64,000 bases of DNA. It comes from Pseudevernia furfuracea. Lineage: Eukaryota; Ascomycota; Lecanoromycetes; Lecanorales; Parmeliaceae. Position numbers and translations under genes: made by a program. Each line of letters starts with the position of its first letter. Position 1 is the first letter of the stretch. Below the pieces are notes generated by a model, which did no database searches, was not told the DNA's origin, and worked only from the letters and a program-made list of their open reading frames with translations. The stretch spans positions 1-64,000 of the forward strand of contig JAIUPT010000001.1 of the NCBI GenBank assembly GCA_022315425.1, written 5' to 3'. Shown here piece after piece: positions 12,501 through 23,264 of the stretch.

Positions 12501-15500
12501 AGCTCAAGCTCCCAGTTCCAATACAACAGCACTTGCCCCTACACCATCATCCAGTAACTATGGTAATTCCTCAACTCCATCCACAAGCTCCACAGCTTCT
12601 CCCCCAGATGCAGTGGTGTCATTGAACATCCCCTTGCACTCCCCTGCTCAACTCCAGTTGCAGCTTGTCTCAATCCCAGATCTTGTTTTCCAGTCCCCAG
12701 CTTTGAATGCATGCCCGTTCTCTTCTGCAGCAATCTCCAGTGAGCGCATCAGCAACCTCTGTTATTGCTTCCCCACTGCAAGCTCTTAAAACTACCTCTC
12801 CTGCAGCGACTCCTGCCTATGCTCCTATTAAACCCTCTGCTGCTGCCCCATTAAAACCTCACTTGGTCTACTGAGTCCAATTTGGGTACCAGCCTTGGCA
12901 CCAGCTGGTGTGGCTGCAAATGCATTGAGGCCTTTAGTCATGCCCATTCTGATGATTTGAAATGCCCCTTCACCTGTTGATACCCCTCCACCTGTTGACA
13001 CACCTAAGTCTGCCCTCACCCTGTCTACAGGCTCAGACCCTCCCACCCCCGCCCCCAGCTCCACCACCGCCCTCAATGCTTCAGCCCCCACGCCTGATGC
13101 AGGTTCACCAGCAACTGCCCTGCAGCTGCTTCTCCAACAGCAGCAGTCACTGCTTCCGGTGCCTGCACCAGCAGGCTTGACTACTGCTGGCAACTCCACT
13201 GCCCCAATCCCTGCCCCCGCCACAACTGTGACTGTGCCTGCACCTTCCCAAGGTACTGCAGTGCCAGTGCCAGCCCCCGCTGTCTCTGTCATGCCCCTGT
13301 CCCAGCCCCAGGGGCCAATGTACCCGTCCCAGCCCCAGGTGTAAATGCCCCTGTTCCAGCCCCTTCATCCGCCATCCCTGTCCCGGCTTCCTGCACAAGG
13401 TACCTTGCTGCCCTACTGCATGTAACAAAAGCACGCATGCAAGTGGTGTGCCTGCTGCCAAGCACCTTCAGGCACACTTGTGGGTTGCTGATTGTCTTGC
13501 CCTTACTATGAATGTGGAGACAGGCAGTTCCTGTCTACCAATGTTGGAAGACACAGCTGGGACTCACCATAACCATGGTTTTGCTAGGTGAACTTCTGGT
13601 CAGCTCCAGCTGTGTCTTCACATTGGTGGAAAAGCAGTTGCCTGTCTTCACAATCACAGTACAGCAACAAAAGGTCAGGCGCTGATGCGCAATGTGCATG
13701 CAGGAGTTCCGGCACCAGCACCATCTGAATCAGTAGCAGCACCTGCACCAGGCACTGTGATCGCAGCCAATAATATAGTACTGGTGCCAGCGCCAGCAGT
13801 GGAGACCCCACCAGTAGGGGCACCGACCCCCAGCACTCTGCTCACAACCACAACGCTTCAGCGCAGAGCCCTAATGCGGGGAAGCATAGCCGGCATTGAA
13901 AGCTCCAACACCACATCAGGGGTTCCTGGCCTGGCACCCACCCCCCTCCACAGCTGTGGCGTCAGCTGTGCCCACACCTGCTGAGGCTAGCCCCAGCTGT
14001 GGCCTAGCACCACCACCAGCAGCACTGGGTGCCAGCATCGGCACCTGTGTCATCTATAACAATGAGTACCAGAGTGTGGCCAATGCCCCAGCATCCTGGA
14101 ACAGCAGCGCCTACTCTACAGCCACTGTGCAGATACAGTGACCAACACTCAGTGTGGTTGGCTTGACACTCCCACTCAGACAGCGCTGTTGAATGCCTTG
14201 AACAGCTACCTGGCAGGCAGAGGCTACTCCAATTTCTACATGGGCCTCAATGGCATCTCGGTGAGCTTATGTGTTGGATGGGTTCAACCATTCTTCACTT
14301 GTACATCATAATATGTTTCCAGTCGCACCTGATCTCATGTCTTTGCAACATGCATGCAGTCTTACGCTGCACCATGCACGGCCAGCTTTGCACAGCCAGG
14401 ATGCAACGATCTCATGCGGCCTGGCATACTACCCTGCTTAGTGATTCTTCCCTAACTGACATGTTGTTGATTAGCTTTGTCAAAGCCCAGATGCGGAATA
14501 TTTTTGTTCTACACTTGCCAGCAGACAATACTTATCTTACCACAGCCTGTTGAACATGCCACTTGAATGTCTGCAGGGTGCAGTGGCTGTGGTGCAAGCC
14601 TCGCCAGGGGCAGCAGCAGCAGCGCCCGCAGAGGGCTTACCCCCCGGTGTGTCTGTTAGTGTGGTCGTCACCTCAGTGGACAACAGCACAGCTGCTACTC
14701 CACTGACTGCAGAAGCCTCTCCTACACCTGCCAGGCGACTCTTGGCTGACACTGTCACCAGCTCTGGCACAGGCGTGGATGTCAATGTCACCATCACGGC
14801 GCCGGCATCCGACCTGAACAACATCACTGCTCTCGTGTCAGAGGCTGTCTCAAGTGGTCAAGTGCAGCAGCAGCTTCAAGCAGCTGGTGAGCCCAGGCGT
14901 CATGACTTTGCTGTCAGCAATGCCTGTTGCATGCTGCATCATTGGATGTCCAGCAATGTTATCATGACCAAGGGGGGGGCCGGTGCCTGCTCAATCCTGC
15001 TGCTGCTGCTGCTGCTGCTGCTTGTCTTTGCATGTAGTTGATACTGCTGCAGCTGCTGCTGTATCATCCACTGCAGATGTCTGACCTGTTTGCTGCTTCA
15101 AAGCATGTGTTTGCGCTGTGAGAGCTGTGCCAAACTGTGTCAGACTTGTGGTGCAGGTGTGAACATCAGCCTGACGCGGGTGAATGTCGAAGTGGTCATA
15201 GCTGGTTTGCCTGGTTTTCATAACAGTCCCAGCAGTCAGCAGCCCTAGCCCTGTGGCAGTGCTACCCCCTCACCCCCAACTGCTACCTCCAAGTCAGCTG
15301 GGGTGCCCATTGGGGCGGTCGCTGGTGGCGTTGCTGGTGGCGCTGTTTGTCATTGGTGAGCAAAAATCCATGCTTGCCATATCTGTACATGCTTCCACAT
15401 CGCCTCTCGGGCTTCTTTGCTTGTGTCATAAGCATGTCTGTGTGAATTCAGCATGAGCGACCACAGTTGCTTCATTGTGGCATAAGTCAGCTGAATGACC

Positions 15501-18500
15501 AAGCACTGCTGTCTGCATGCATGGGAGCTGAGGGCACATGGCCATTTTAAGAGTAAAAGTCTAAAAAGGGCCATGAGCCCTCAGCTTCCATGCATGCAGA
15601 CACCAGTGCTTTGAAGGACATTTGTCCCTCTTCATCCCTGCCTTTGTTGCCACAACTGATTATGCTAGTTTTGACTGAGCCCATGTCTGAGGCTGCTGCC
15701 ACGATCAATGTGCTAGTCTGTGGCTTCATTCCTGTCTGGGGTGTGTGTGTGCAGTCGGAGGTGGCCTGTTGACCTGTCTAGTGTGCAAGCGCCGTAGACG
15801 GCGCAGGCAATGGACCAAGGACCTGGAGACTGCCAAGGCTGGCTACACCGAGGACCCCAGAGGCTCCAGTGACAGTGGCTCCTCTGGCAACTCAGGCAGG
15901 CCTGGTGGACTGGGCAGGAAGGTGGCCGCCTACATGCCTTTTGGAACAAACAGCAATGAGAGCGTGGACGCCACCCCCCACGCTAAGCACGCCACCATGG
16001 ACGACAGCTTCGCTGGCATTTCCAGGTTTAAATGACGGCACTCTGAAGGTGAATGCTGCCAGGCCGCAGCTGATCAGCAGCGCAGCATCTGGGCATCAGA
16101 TGGGAACCATCCCTGAGCGCAGTCCTACTCGGCTGATGCAGACGGCGTACATCTTCACGACACTGCCAACCTGCTGGACTCCCACAGCAACAATGTTCAG
16201 ACGGCGGCGGATCACGCCCTGTTGTCACCAGTCTCGCTGTTCAGCTTTGGCACGCCTGTCTCACGTAATGGTCAGGCTTCCATTGTGGATCCATTCAGAC
16301 CAATTGGTATGTCAGCAGGCCCAGTGAGGGTAAGCTATCTTCAGATGGCAGTGCAAATCTGATGCGTGGTGGTTCTGGGGATCAGCTGCTAGGGGCTCAT
16401 GCTCTGGGGACTACTCTGACAGGTTCCTGGAGCTGGCTGTTGAGCCTATAGCATCCAGAAAGGGCTCAAATGCAAGTGGCCGGCAGTACTCTGGCAATGT
16501 TGATGCCAATCTGTGGTCTGTTGCGTGGAGATCTGGAGATACAGAAACAGATTGGCGAAGGTTCCTTTGGCAAGGTGTTCCTAGCCAAATGGCGTGAGAC
16601 GACTGTTGCTGTGAAGCTGTGACGTACACTGGAGTGTCTGTAGTCTGGAAGACAACGATGAGTTCTTCAACCAGGGCATGAATGTGCTCTGAAGGGACTG
16701 GAAACAGGTAAGGCATCTTGTTTTGCCTGCTTGCCACCTGTTCTCTCCTTACTCATCCTTCCTGCTTGCCGCTGGTCTCTGCTCATCACCAACATCTGAA
16801 GGCAAGGCAATTGAGTTTGATGGAACAGCAGTATACAGTGATTTCAGTGTGTCCAATCGGCTGCTGTACTCCAGCTTCAGCAGCATGTTCTGCTTGGCAA
16901 TGTCATACATGCACATGATGATGCGAGTCTGATCAGGAGTGCAAGCTGTGTTCTGCAGGAAGCTGGCATGATGGCATCAATGCGCCATCCAAACGTGGTC
17001 ATGTACCTGGGAGTGTGCCTGCAACCCCTTGTGTGTGTGACAGAGTACTGTGCCCGAGGCAGCTTGAACGATGTCTTCAAGCGAGCACGAGCCACGCCTG
17101 CCTTGGCTGCTCAGCTTGACTGGGCCGAAGGTGTGCCTCTCATCACTCACACGTGTCGCTATCTTGTTCGGACTTGTGGCATTTGACCAGCTGGTTCTCG
17201 CTCTTCCAATTCTACCTTCACGGCGCTTGCAAGCTTGCAGAACCCATCCTGTGCGACCAATCAACCTGCTCAGAGCAGCAGGTTACGGTAGTCTTGCACA
17301 GCCTGGCACAACAGTGGCTGTGCAGGATTACTGTACCCTGCTGCTCTGAACAGGTCAGTCACTGCGTACAGTCAGTGCAGAGTCGTGCTTGCAAGAGAAC
17401 ATGGCAAGGCTGGACTGGTCGACCTGCACATGCAACACTGGCGAAGAAGCCAAGCATCATGAAAATGTGTGCTTACTGTGACTGAGTGGTGAGTGGTGTG
17501 ATGTGCAGGTTGAACATGGTGCTGGATGCAGCCAAGGCATGATGTATCTGCACAGCAGTGAACCTCCTGTCATCCACAGAGACCTCAGTCACCCAACCTT
17601 CTTGTGGACAAGCACTGGAGGATAAGGTAGCTCTGCCTCACTACACTGCTTCCTGTTGCTGTGTCTGTTGCAACCTGCAGCTTTTTGACAGCGAGCTGCA
17701 AATGGAGCTTGATCCTGATGATGTGCAAATCCCTGTGTCGCCCTGTGGTGTGTTGGAGTCTGTGTGATCCTTAGTGAGATGGTGTGACTTGGTGCGTTGC
17801 AGGTGTGTGACTTCAACCTGTCACGAGTGATGGATGGAGTCAGCCATTTTGAGCAGCATGGCAGCCAGCAACCCCGCTGGCTGCCCCTGAGATTTTGTCT
17901 GCCGTGGCTACACTTTCAGCAGTGATGTGTACAGTTTTGGAGTGATCATGTGGGAGTTCCTGACATGGCAGATCCCCTGGCATGAGTGCGGCCCCTGGCA
18001 GGTGTGCACCCACACTCACTCTCCTGTCACCACTGCTTCACAGTTGCATCTGCAAGACTCGTCTCTTTTTGATTGGTTTCTCTGGCAGGAAAGTGTGTTG
18101 TTTTGTCATAGTGGACAGCACAGGGCATTATGCTAGGTGACTGCGTTTTCAAGATAGTGCACCTGCTGTGATGCAGTCTGTATTTACAAGATATACACAT
18201 AGAGGATGCAGGCTGCACAACAAGCAGGTGTGCCATCTTGAAAGTTCAGTCTGACACAGGCACTGTATGCACAAGACAGGCCACAACACTGACCAATGTG
18301 TTACATTACACATATTTTCCTCACAAGCTGGTAAACAGGGTTATGCATTGTTTCCTGCTCAATGCATTGAGGGAAAGTACATGCATCCATTTAGTCTGTG
18401 TCATCACATGGTTGCTTTGGTGATGACAGGTTGTGGCGTTGGTGACAGAGGGGCGCAACGCCCTGAGCTGCCAGCACCAGAAGACTGCCCGGCACTGAAC

Positions 18501-19086
18501 CTTTGCTGGCTACTCTGAGTACATCATGCTCATGGAGCAATGCTGGACCAGGACCCCGCTGCACGCCCAACCTTTGCACAGGTAACCCCCCCTTCCACCT
18601 TCCCACCCTTCCTGCCAATCTGCACAGCCTCACTTACATGCGATGTCACTTTCACCCTGCTCCCATCAGTGCATAAAGGCAACAGTCTGTGTGTGCAGTG
18701 TTTCATGCGTAATTTCGCTTCCTGTTGGTGTGTTGCTGACCTCCAGCAGGTCAGTCGCTGACATTATGTTGCGTGTTGCAATCATGTGTGTCTTGGAGCA
18801 TTGTGAGGCAGTCCTGGTTGGAGGTCAGAGGTTTGCCTGCACCTCAGCCCAAGGATGTGCAGGATATGTCAGCCTTGCCAGTATCAACTTTTGTTGCATG
18901 CTATGTTAAAAATCTGCTGGCATTCCATGTCCGCAGGTCATCACAGTGCTGAGAAAGATGCTGGCTGCTGAGATGAGAGCCAAGAGCAGCAACAATGCTG
19001 AGCTCAATCCTCAAAGTCTGCGTCACCATCTGCCTGAGCTGAAGGAAGGATCTCTGCAGCAAGGCAGTCTTTCTGTCATTCATTAG
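9535..19086 (+). CDS. Receptor-like TKL protein kinase with Ser/Pro/Thr-rich ectodomain
   Basis: Exon 1 (9535-9634, followed by gtaagt) encodes a classic signal peptide: MRRGG, a polar stretch, then WWLLLLTVLGWLLV. A huge extracellular region follows (about 9950-14260) of SPSP/TPTP and later VPAPAP repeats, then a folded-looking segment (CVIYNNEYQSVAN, CGWLDTPTQTALL). An exon at 14578-14885 contains RRLLADT and GVDVNVTIT. A transmembrane segment is built from VPIGAVAGGVAGGAV (15300) and VGGGLLTCLVCKRRRRRRQW (15755-15815, with a basic stop-transfer). Kinase motifs are GEGSFGKV (about 16553), VAVK (16606), HRDL (17575-17586), DFN in place of DFG (17809-17817), and the activation/APE region and DVYSFGVIMWE (17870-17960). 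The stop is at 19084-19086. Frameshifts occur in several exons. It probably senses wall or surface cues; the ligand is unknown. Confidence 0.85.
13513..13652 (+). ncRNA. Intronic foldback in the receptor kinase gene (miRNA-precursor-like)
   Basis: The left arm 13513-13568 and right arm 13598-13652 are imperfect inverted repeats of about 55 bases. They share GACAGGCA, CCAATG and AAGACACAGCTGG on the folded strand, with a loop of about 29 bases. The foldback lies in the intron between the VPAPAP-repeat exons. The shape fits a plant/algal microRNA foldback or a small palindromic element. Expression is unknown. Confidence 0.5.
14998..15023. repeat. (CTG)n trinucleotide repeat in an intron
   Basis: Eight consecutive CTG units lie in the intron after the RRLLADT exon. 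A second CTG/CAG-rich palindromic stretch (GATACTGCTGCAGCTGC) follows at 15041. The run is not in a coding frame of the kinase gene. Confidence 0.85.
15501..15611 (+). ncRNA. Intronic foldback, 48-bp arms, 15-base loop (miRNA-precursor-like)
   Basis: Arms 15501-15548 and 15564-15611 pair with only four deviations in 48 positions, one of them a G-U pair in RNA. The shared core includes GTCTGCATGCATGG and AGCTGAGGGC. It lies in the intron between the two halves of the transmembrane segment of the receptor kinase. This is the most regular foldback in the window. Confidence 0.6.
17265..17354 (+). ncRNA. Intronic foldback, 39-bp arms, 12-base loop (miRNA-precursor-like)
   Basis: Arms 17265-17303 and 17316-17354 pair at 34 of 39 positions, plus three G-U pairs. 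Shared blocks are CAGAGCAGCAGG and TGCACAGCC. Weaker pairing continues outward (CTTGCAAGC on both sides, near 17225 and 17390). It lies in the kinase-domain intron between the FKRARA exon and the HRDL exon. Confidence 0.55.
18139..18251 (+). ncRNA. Intronic foldback, about 45-bp arms (miRNA-precursor-like)
   Basis: Arms 18139-18183 and 18206-18251 share GACTG, TTTCAAGAT, CACCTGC and TGCAG blocks, separated by single mismatches and a 2-base bulge. The loop is about 22 bases. The foldback lies in the intron after the DVYSFGVIMWE exon of the receptor kinase. Confidence 0.5.
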
Positions 19087-20688
19087 GGCACATCCAACAT
19101 GCGTGCTGAATCATTATCATTGCAACATGAATATGGACTGGTTTGGGTTTTAGTCATTTGCCGTGACTGGCTGTGTCTTTAAGGGAGCACAGCTGGTGAG
19201 GCGCATGGCAAATAGTACATAAGGTCGCAGAGGCTCTGTACAAGCAGATTGCAGCGCAGGGTGAGACACAGAATTGTGTGATCATGAGCAGAGTGTGACA
19301 TATTGAACATAGCAACATGCCTTCCTGACCTGCCAGAGCTTTTGTACATTTTTTTCCTACCTGTATATTGCATCAGCTAGCTCAATCACCTGGATAGCCA
19401 TGTAGCGATGTGATATGGATGACAAAGTTGAGTCTAGTGACACATAGGTGAGTATTAAATGTGATCAGAACAACGCAATTCAAGAGGAAGCTGTGCATCT
19501 GGCACTCTTTATGTTAGCACAATAGGCAGTGGCGTGGTTCATACTCACTCCTGATACTGCTTGCAGTGTCTGCACATGTCATTCAGCTGTTCTGCATGTC
19601 CAGAAACTTTGATAGCTTGTAAGCCTACCATGTAAGACAGGCTGTTCAAGAGCCAACAAACGACGAAAAGCTTGCCATTTGCAACGACGCATGCCTTGCC
19701 CCAGCACTGGCTACAGCTTGACTCGTGCACGATGCTAGCTTGCAGGCTGTTGAACTTCGTTGCTAGTAAAAGTGCTTTTGAGCTGGGCGTCTTTGCTGAG
19801 GTATGGCAGCTTAAACTTTAATACAAGCAACATTACATTACTCACAGATAGATGAGACTCTTTGGACTGCGCTTGACACCTGCCTATGTGCTCTACCAGA
19901 ATACGTGTCAAGTAGATCTTGAGGTGAGCACGAGGATGGCAACACAGAGGGCCTGGGTGTACGTCTCTTGGTCTATGGTACAGTGCTGTGTGATGCAGAT
20001 GCTCACTGACAGTAACTGTTGAGCACGGAGACTGGCTCTTAGCAAACATTGCATCAATGCCACAGTGCTCCAACCAAAAGCCACCTTTATCTTGAGTTTT
20101 ATGCAGCCACTGTCATGATGTGCAGCATTGTACTGGTGTCTCCTAGAGCTATGCATTGACAGCTCACAATTTGCCTGGGGCTCTCAGCAAGACTGCCGAA
20201 GAAATGAAGGTTCTCATTGGAAACTTCATGCTGATTATAGTCAAGAAGCCAGAGCCCTTCACAATCAACTGACACTCAAGCAGCACAAATGCACCAGGTA
20301 TCCTGAAACTCATTTTGAAACAGAATGGCACTTGTCAGGCATAAGGTCAGGGGTAGTCAATAGCAGAAAGTAAATCAATGAAAGCGTCATAGCCACTCTT
20401 GGCTTCCAAGTGTACATAATAGCAGTACATGCTGCAACCTACATAAAAGCAGTCTCAGCAGAATGACTGGTGTGATTGTCATGCCAATGCTTCAATACTG
20501 GAAGCTGATACCCTGCAAAAACAGGGATGTAGAAGCTTACTAGACCAGTGAGGATGAAAATGCTTATCTGCTTCCCTGAAAAAATGCTGTTGCCACATCA
20601 GCAGCGTAGAGGAGTGCTATGCACCCTTTTGACACCAAGCTACTGCTCCTACGATGATTGCACTTCAGCAGTGTAAGCTGTTCCAGCC
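19087..20688. other. Tail-to-tail intergenic region
   Basis: About 1.6 kb separates the stop codons of the receptor kinase (+) and the PP2C gene (-). It should contain both 3' untranslated regions. Open frames on both strands (for example 19735-20073 minus and 20128-20373 plus) resemble no family. I see no repeat or RNA gene. Confidence 0.5.
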
Positions 20689-21996
20689 TCAGTGCTTCAA
20701 CTTGACAATGATGGCTGTCATGTTGTCAAATCCAAACGCCCTGGGTTTCACTAGGATTGGATGCTAGACACGCGTCCAAAGCTCGCTGGAAATGGTTTTG
20801 AGGTCACGGTCCTGTTGCAGCCTCTGGGAAACAAAATCACAGGCCTGTTGGTTGGTCATTACAATCCCATACTCTCATCGCAGGCTAGCAGGAAAAAAGG
20901 GTCATTGCCTGTGCACAACATGCTTTACGTCTGGCTCTGCTGTGATGATCTGCTCGTTGGCTGCAACCCAGAGTTTGTTTTGTACTTCAAGTCCCCTATG
21001 GCTCTAGACAGGTCAGATTGCCATTGACACGTGTGTGACGCCGCCAAATATACTGAGGAAACCGCAGCTGCCATGATTCTGGATCTTTCACCCTCCTGAC
21101 AGGCTTGTGATCTTCTGAAAGTGCAAATGCTTGACCACCTCGGCACAAGACAGCTCTGGAGTCACCAGCGTTCCCTGGCAACATAGAGGTCATTACCATG
21201 CAGAACTGCCACAACAGCTGTGCAGCCAGCCTGCAGCTGAGCCACAGCTGGTGGTTGGAAGCGTCTCGCTCTGACTGTGCTCTCAACAGTAGCATCGGGT
21301 GCGGTTGCCTCTATGGCAGCTGAGGATGACCGCCTGGTTTGCTGACTTTCCTGCTCTGTGCAGCTCCAGATAGCTGCCGGACTTTATCAAGAGCTCCAGC
21401 ATTGTTTGGGCCCCTCCATCAGGCTGGTTGCCTGGAGCTCTGACGCTAAGAGTGCAGCCTTTTAGATATCTGTCATCTGCAACAGAAGATCCATCCGATG
21501 AAAGACGTCCACCAGAGATTCCTGCATCTGCCCTCTGAGTAATTGCGGCTTTTTAGTCACTCATCAGCCATGTAAACTTGGCAAAACTTCGCCACCTCAC
21601 TGCAGGCAGCATGAAGCTGTGTTAAAAATGCTTACTACCCAGCTCACTGTCTGCTGCAATAGCAACATCAGAGTATCTCAAAGCAAACGACTGTGAAGGC
21701 ACCTGCCCCCGTGACCATCGAAGACACAAACATGGCTGCGCCTGGTGCTCCCCCAAGTTCTATCGTAGCGATATGAGCATCTTCATAGTTCTTCGCCACC
21801 CCTACGCGGATACACACGCAACGGCTGACGGTGGCAAACACATGGTGCTTCAAGCAGACGTCTCGTGCAGCAATCCTGAGGCATAGGTCGCCTCACAGGC
21901 ATACCTGCATAGAGGCTCCGCCGTAGATCACATCAGGAGAAGAACCCTCAAAGAACTCCTTATTCGTAACTGCGCTGCTGATAGATAGGCGCCCAT
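20689..21996 (-). CDS. PP2C-family Ser/Thr protein phosphatase, probably N-myristoylated
   Basis: Metal-dependent phosphatase that removes phosphate from Ser/Thr of target proteins. The start at 21996 gives MGAYLS, the usual opening of plant/algal PP2Cs and a match to the MGxxxS myristoylation pattern. Then come TNKEFFEGSSPDVIYGGASMQ (exon ends near 21905), NYEDAH (about 21790), the metal-site DGHGG (21705-21719), AGDSRAVL with SEDHKP (about 21110-21180), SRAIGDLKYK (about 21000), ANEQIITAEPDV (about 20950), LACD, MTNQQACDFVSQRL (about 20840) and the C-terminal FDNMTAIIVKLKH with its stop at 20689-20691. The order and about 300-residue length match the family. Frameshifts interrupt DGHGG, SRAIGD and the WDVM block. 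It is divergent from the bL17 gene. Substrate is unknown. Confidence 0.88.
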
Positions 21997-22687
21997 GTAG
22001 ATACGTGTCGAGAAATCACAAAGCTTGCAATACCATCTTATGCACAGAAGCGATACGAAAGCTCAACCTGCTATTGCTGAGCAGATGCCGAAACATTCGC
22101 TCTGCGGCAACTCTCGCTTCTAGCCTCAAGTGTCATGTCAGAGTTTATTGGTAGCACAAGTCAGCTAAGACGAGCTTATTTTCCGGTAATTGGCGCCGGC
22201 ATGAAGGGTATCGTGAGTGCTGACTGGTTCTGTATACTGTCTCAGAGCGTATACGGCCCTTTGCCAGCTGGCCGGGGCCTTTCAGCCCATCGCAGCCCCC
22301 TCAAACAAACCGCCCTGCCCTCCAGCAGCCCTATCTGGTCAGAGCAGGCCAGAGCAAAGCGAAGTGCCTGGGCTCGGTTGGATCAACTTGCGTCAGCGCT
22401 AGTTAAAAGTGGTCACTGGCAGGATGTCTCTGCTTACAATGACTAGTCTCAGAGCTCTCTTCCCACAATAAGACCGTTCAACAGCGTCGCTCAGCGACCG
22501 CACACTGTTCCTTGTTTCTCTGGTTTCAGCAGACCTGGTCGGCTCTCCCTCAGATCAGAGAGTAAGCTGTCGAGATTGGCCTTATGATTACTCGTACACG
22601 TTGTGTCTAGTGCTTACTACCTCGGTGCCTTCAGGCTATGCACCCAGCCTGTTAAGCTTTGCACAGAATGGCTGCAAGTGGACTGCT

Positions 22688-23264
22688 ATGCGACATGGCA
22701 AACAAGAAAGCAAAGCTGGGACGACCTGCCGATCAACGCAAGGCGTTGCTCAGGTCTTTAGACCACAGAGCTTTTGCGTCATGGCAGATCAAAACAACCA
22801 AGGTATTCTTGTCAGGAAACCAAACAACAATTTACTCTGCATGAGCTCCTTTCTTACTTGTTTATTGTGAGGCATCACAACGGCAAACTACGCTTGCAGA
22901 TTTTTTGCTGTTATCTGTGTAGGTCAAGGCTAAGGCAATGCGAACACCTGTGACAAAATGATCACATTGGCGAAGAATGGTACCTTGCATGCACGGCGAC
23001 AGTGTAAGCATGTCATTGTGTGCTCTGTAATTTGCACAGTGCTGTGGCAATGCTGCCTACGAGTGCAGACAGCAACTTCTGCCAACAACAGTGCTCTCTC
23101 TCTGCAGGCACTTGCGTTATATATATGACAAAGCCATAGTCACTCTCTCTTGCTGAAGTACCCAAAGGTACAGTGACCGCCAGGAGGTTACACCCGTATC
23201 ACTACAGACGCACAGTTGCGGAGAGGGCGATGCAGCAGAAATGGCCACAATAGAGCTAGTTTAG
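22688..23264 (+). CDS. PRPL17: Plastid ribosomal protein bL17
   Basis: Large-subunit protein at the peptide exit side of the plastid ribosome. MRHGKK.AKLGRPADQRKAL then ELLRHGRIKTTK reads across frames at 22688-22800. The next exon (22921-23002) gives KAKAMRTPV and KMITLAKNGTLHARRQ, and the last (about 23108-23264) YIYDKAIV, AEVPKRYSDRQGGYTRI and the terminal MATIELV, stop 23262-23264. This ending is the plastid L17 type. The start given is that of the conserved core. A transit peptide must lie upstream, and the open frame at 22135-22446 (rich in Ser, Arg and Ala) is a candidate exon that I cannot prove. Single-base indels occur, such as a missing G before DKMITL. Confidence 0.88.
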
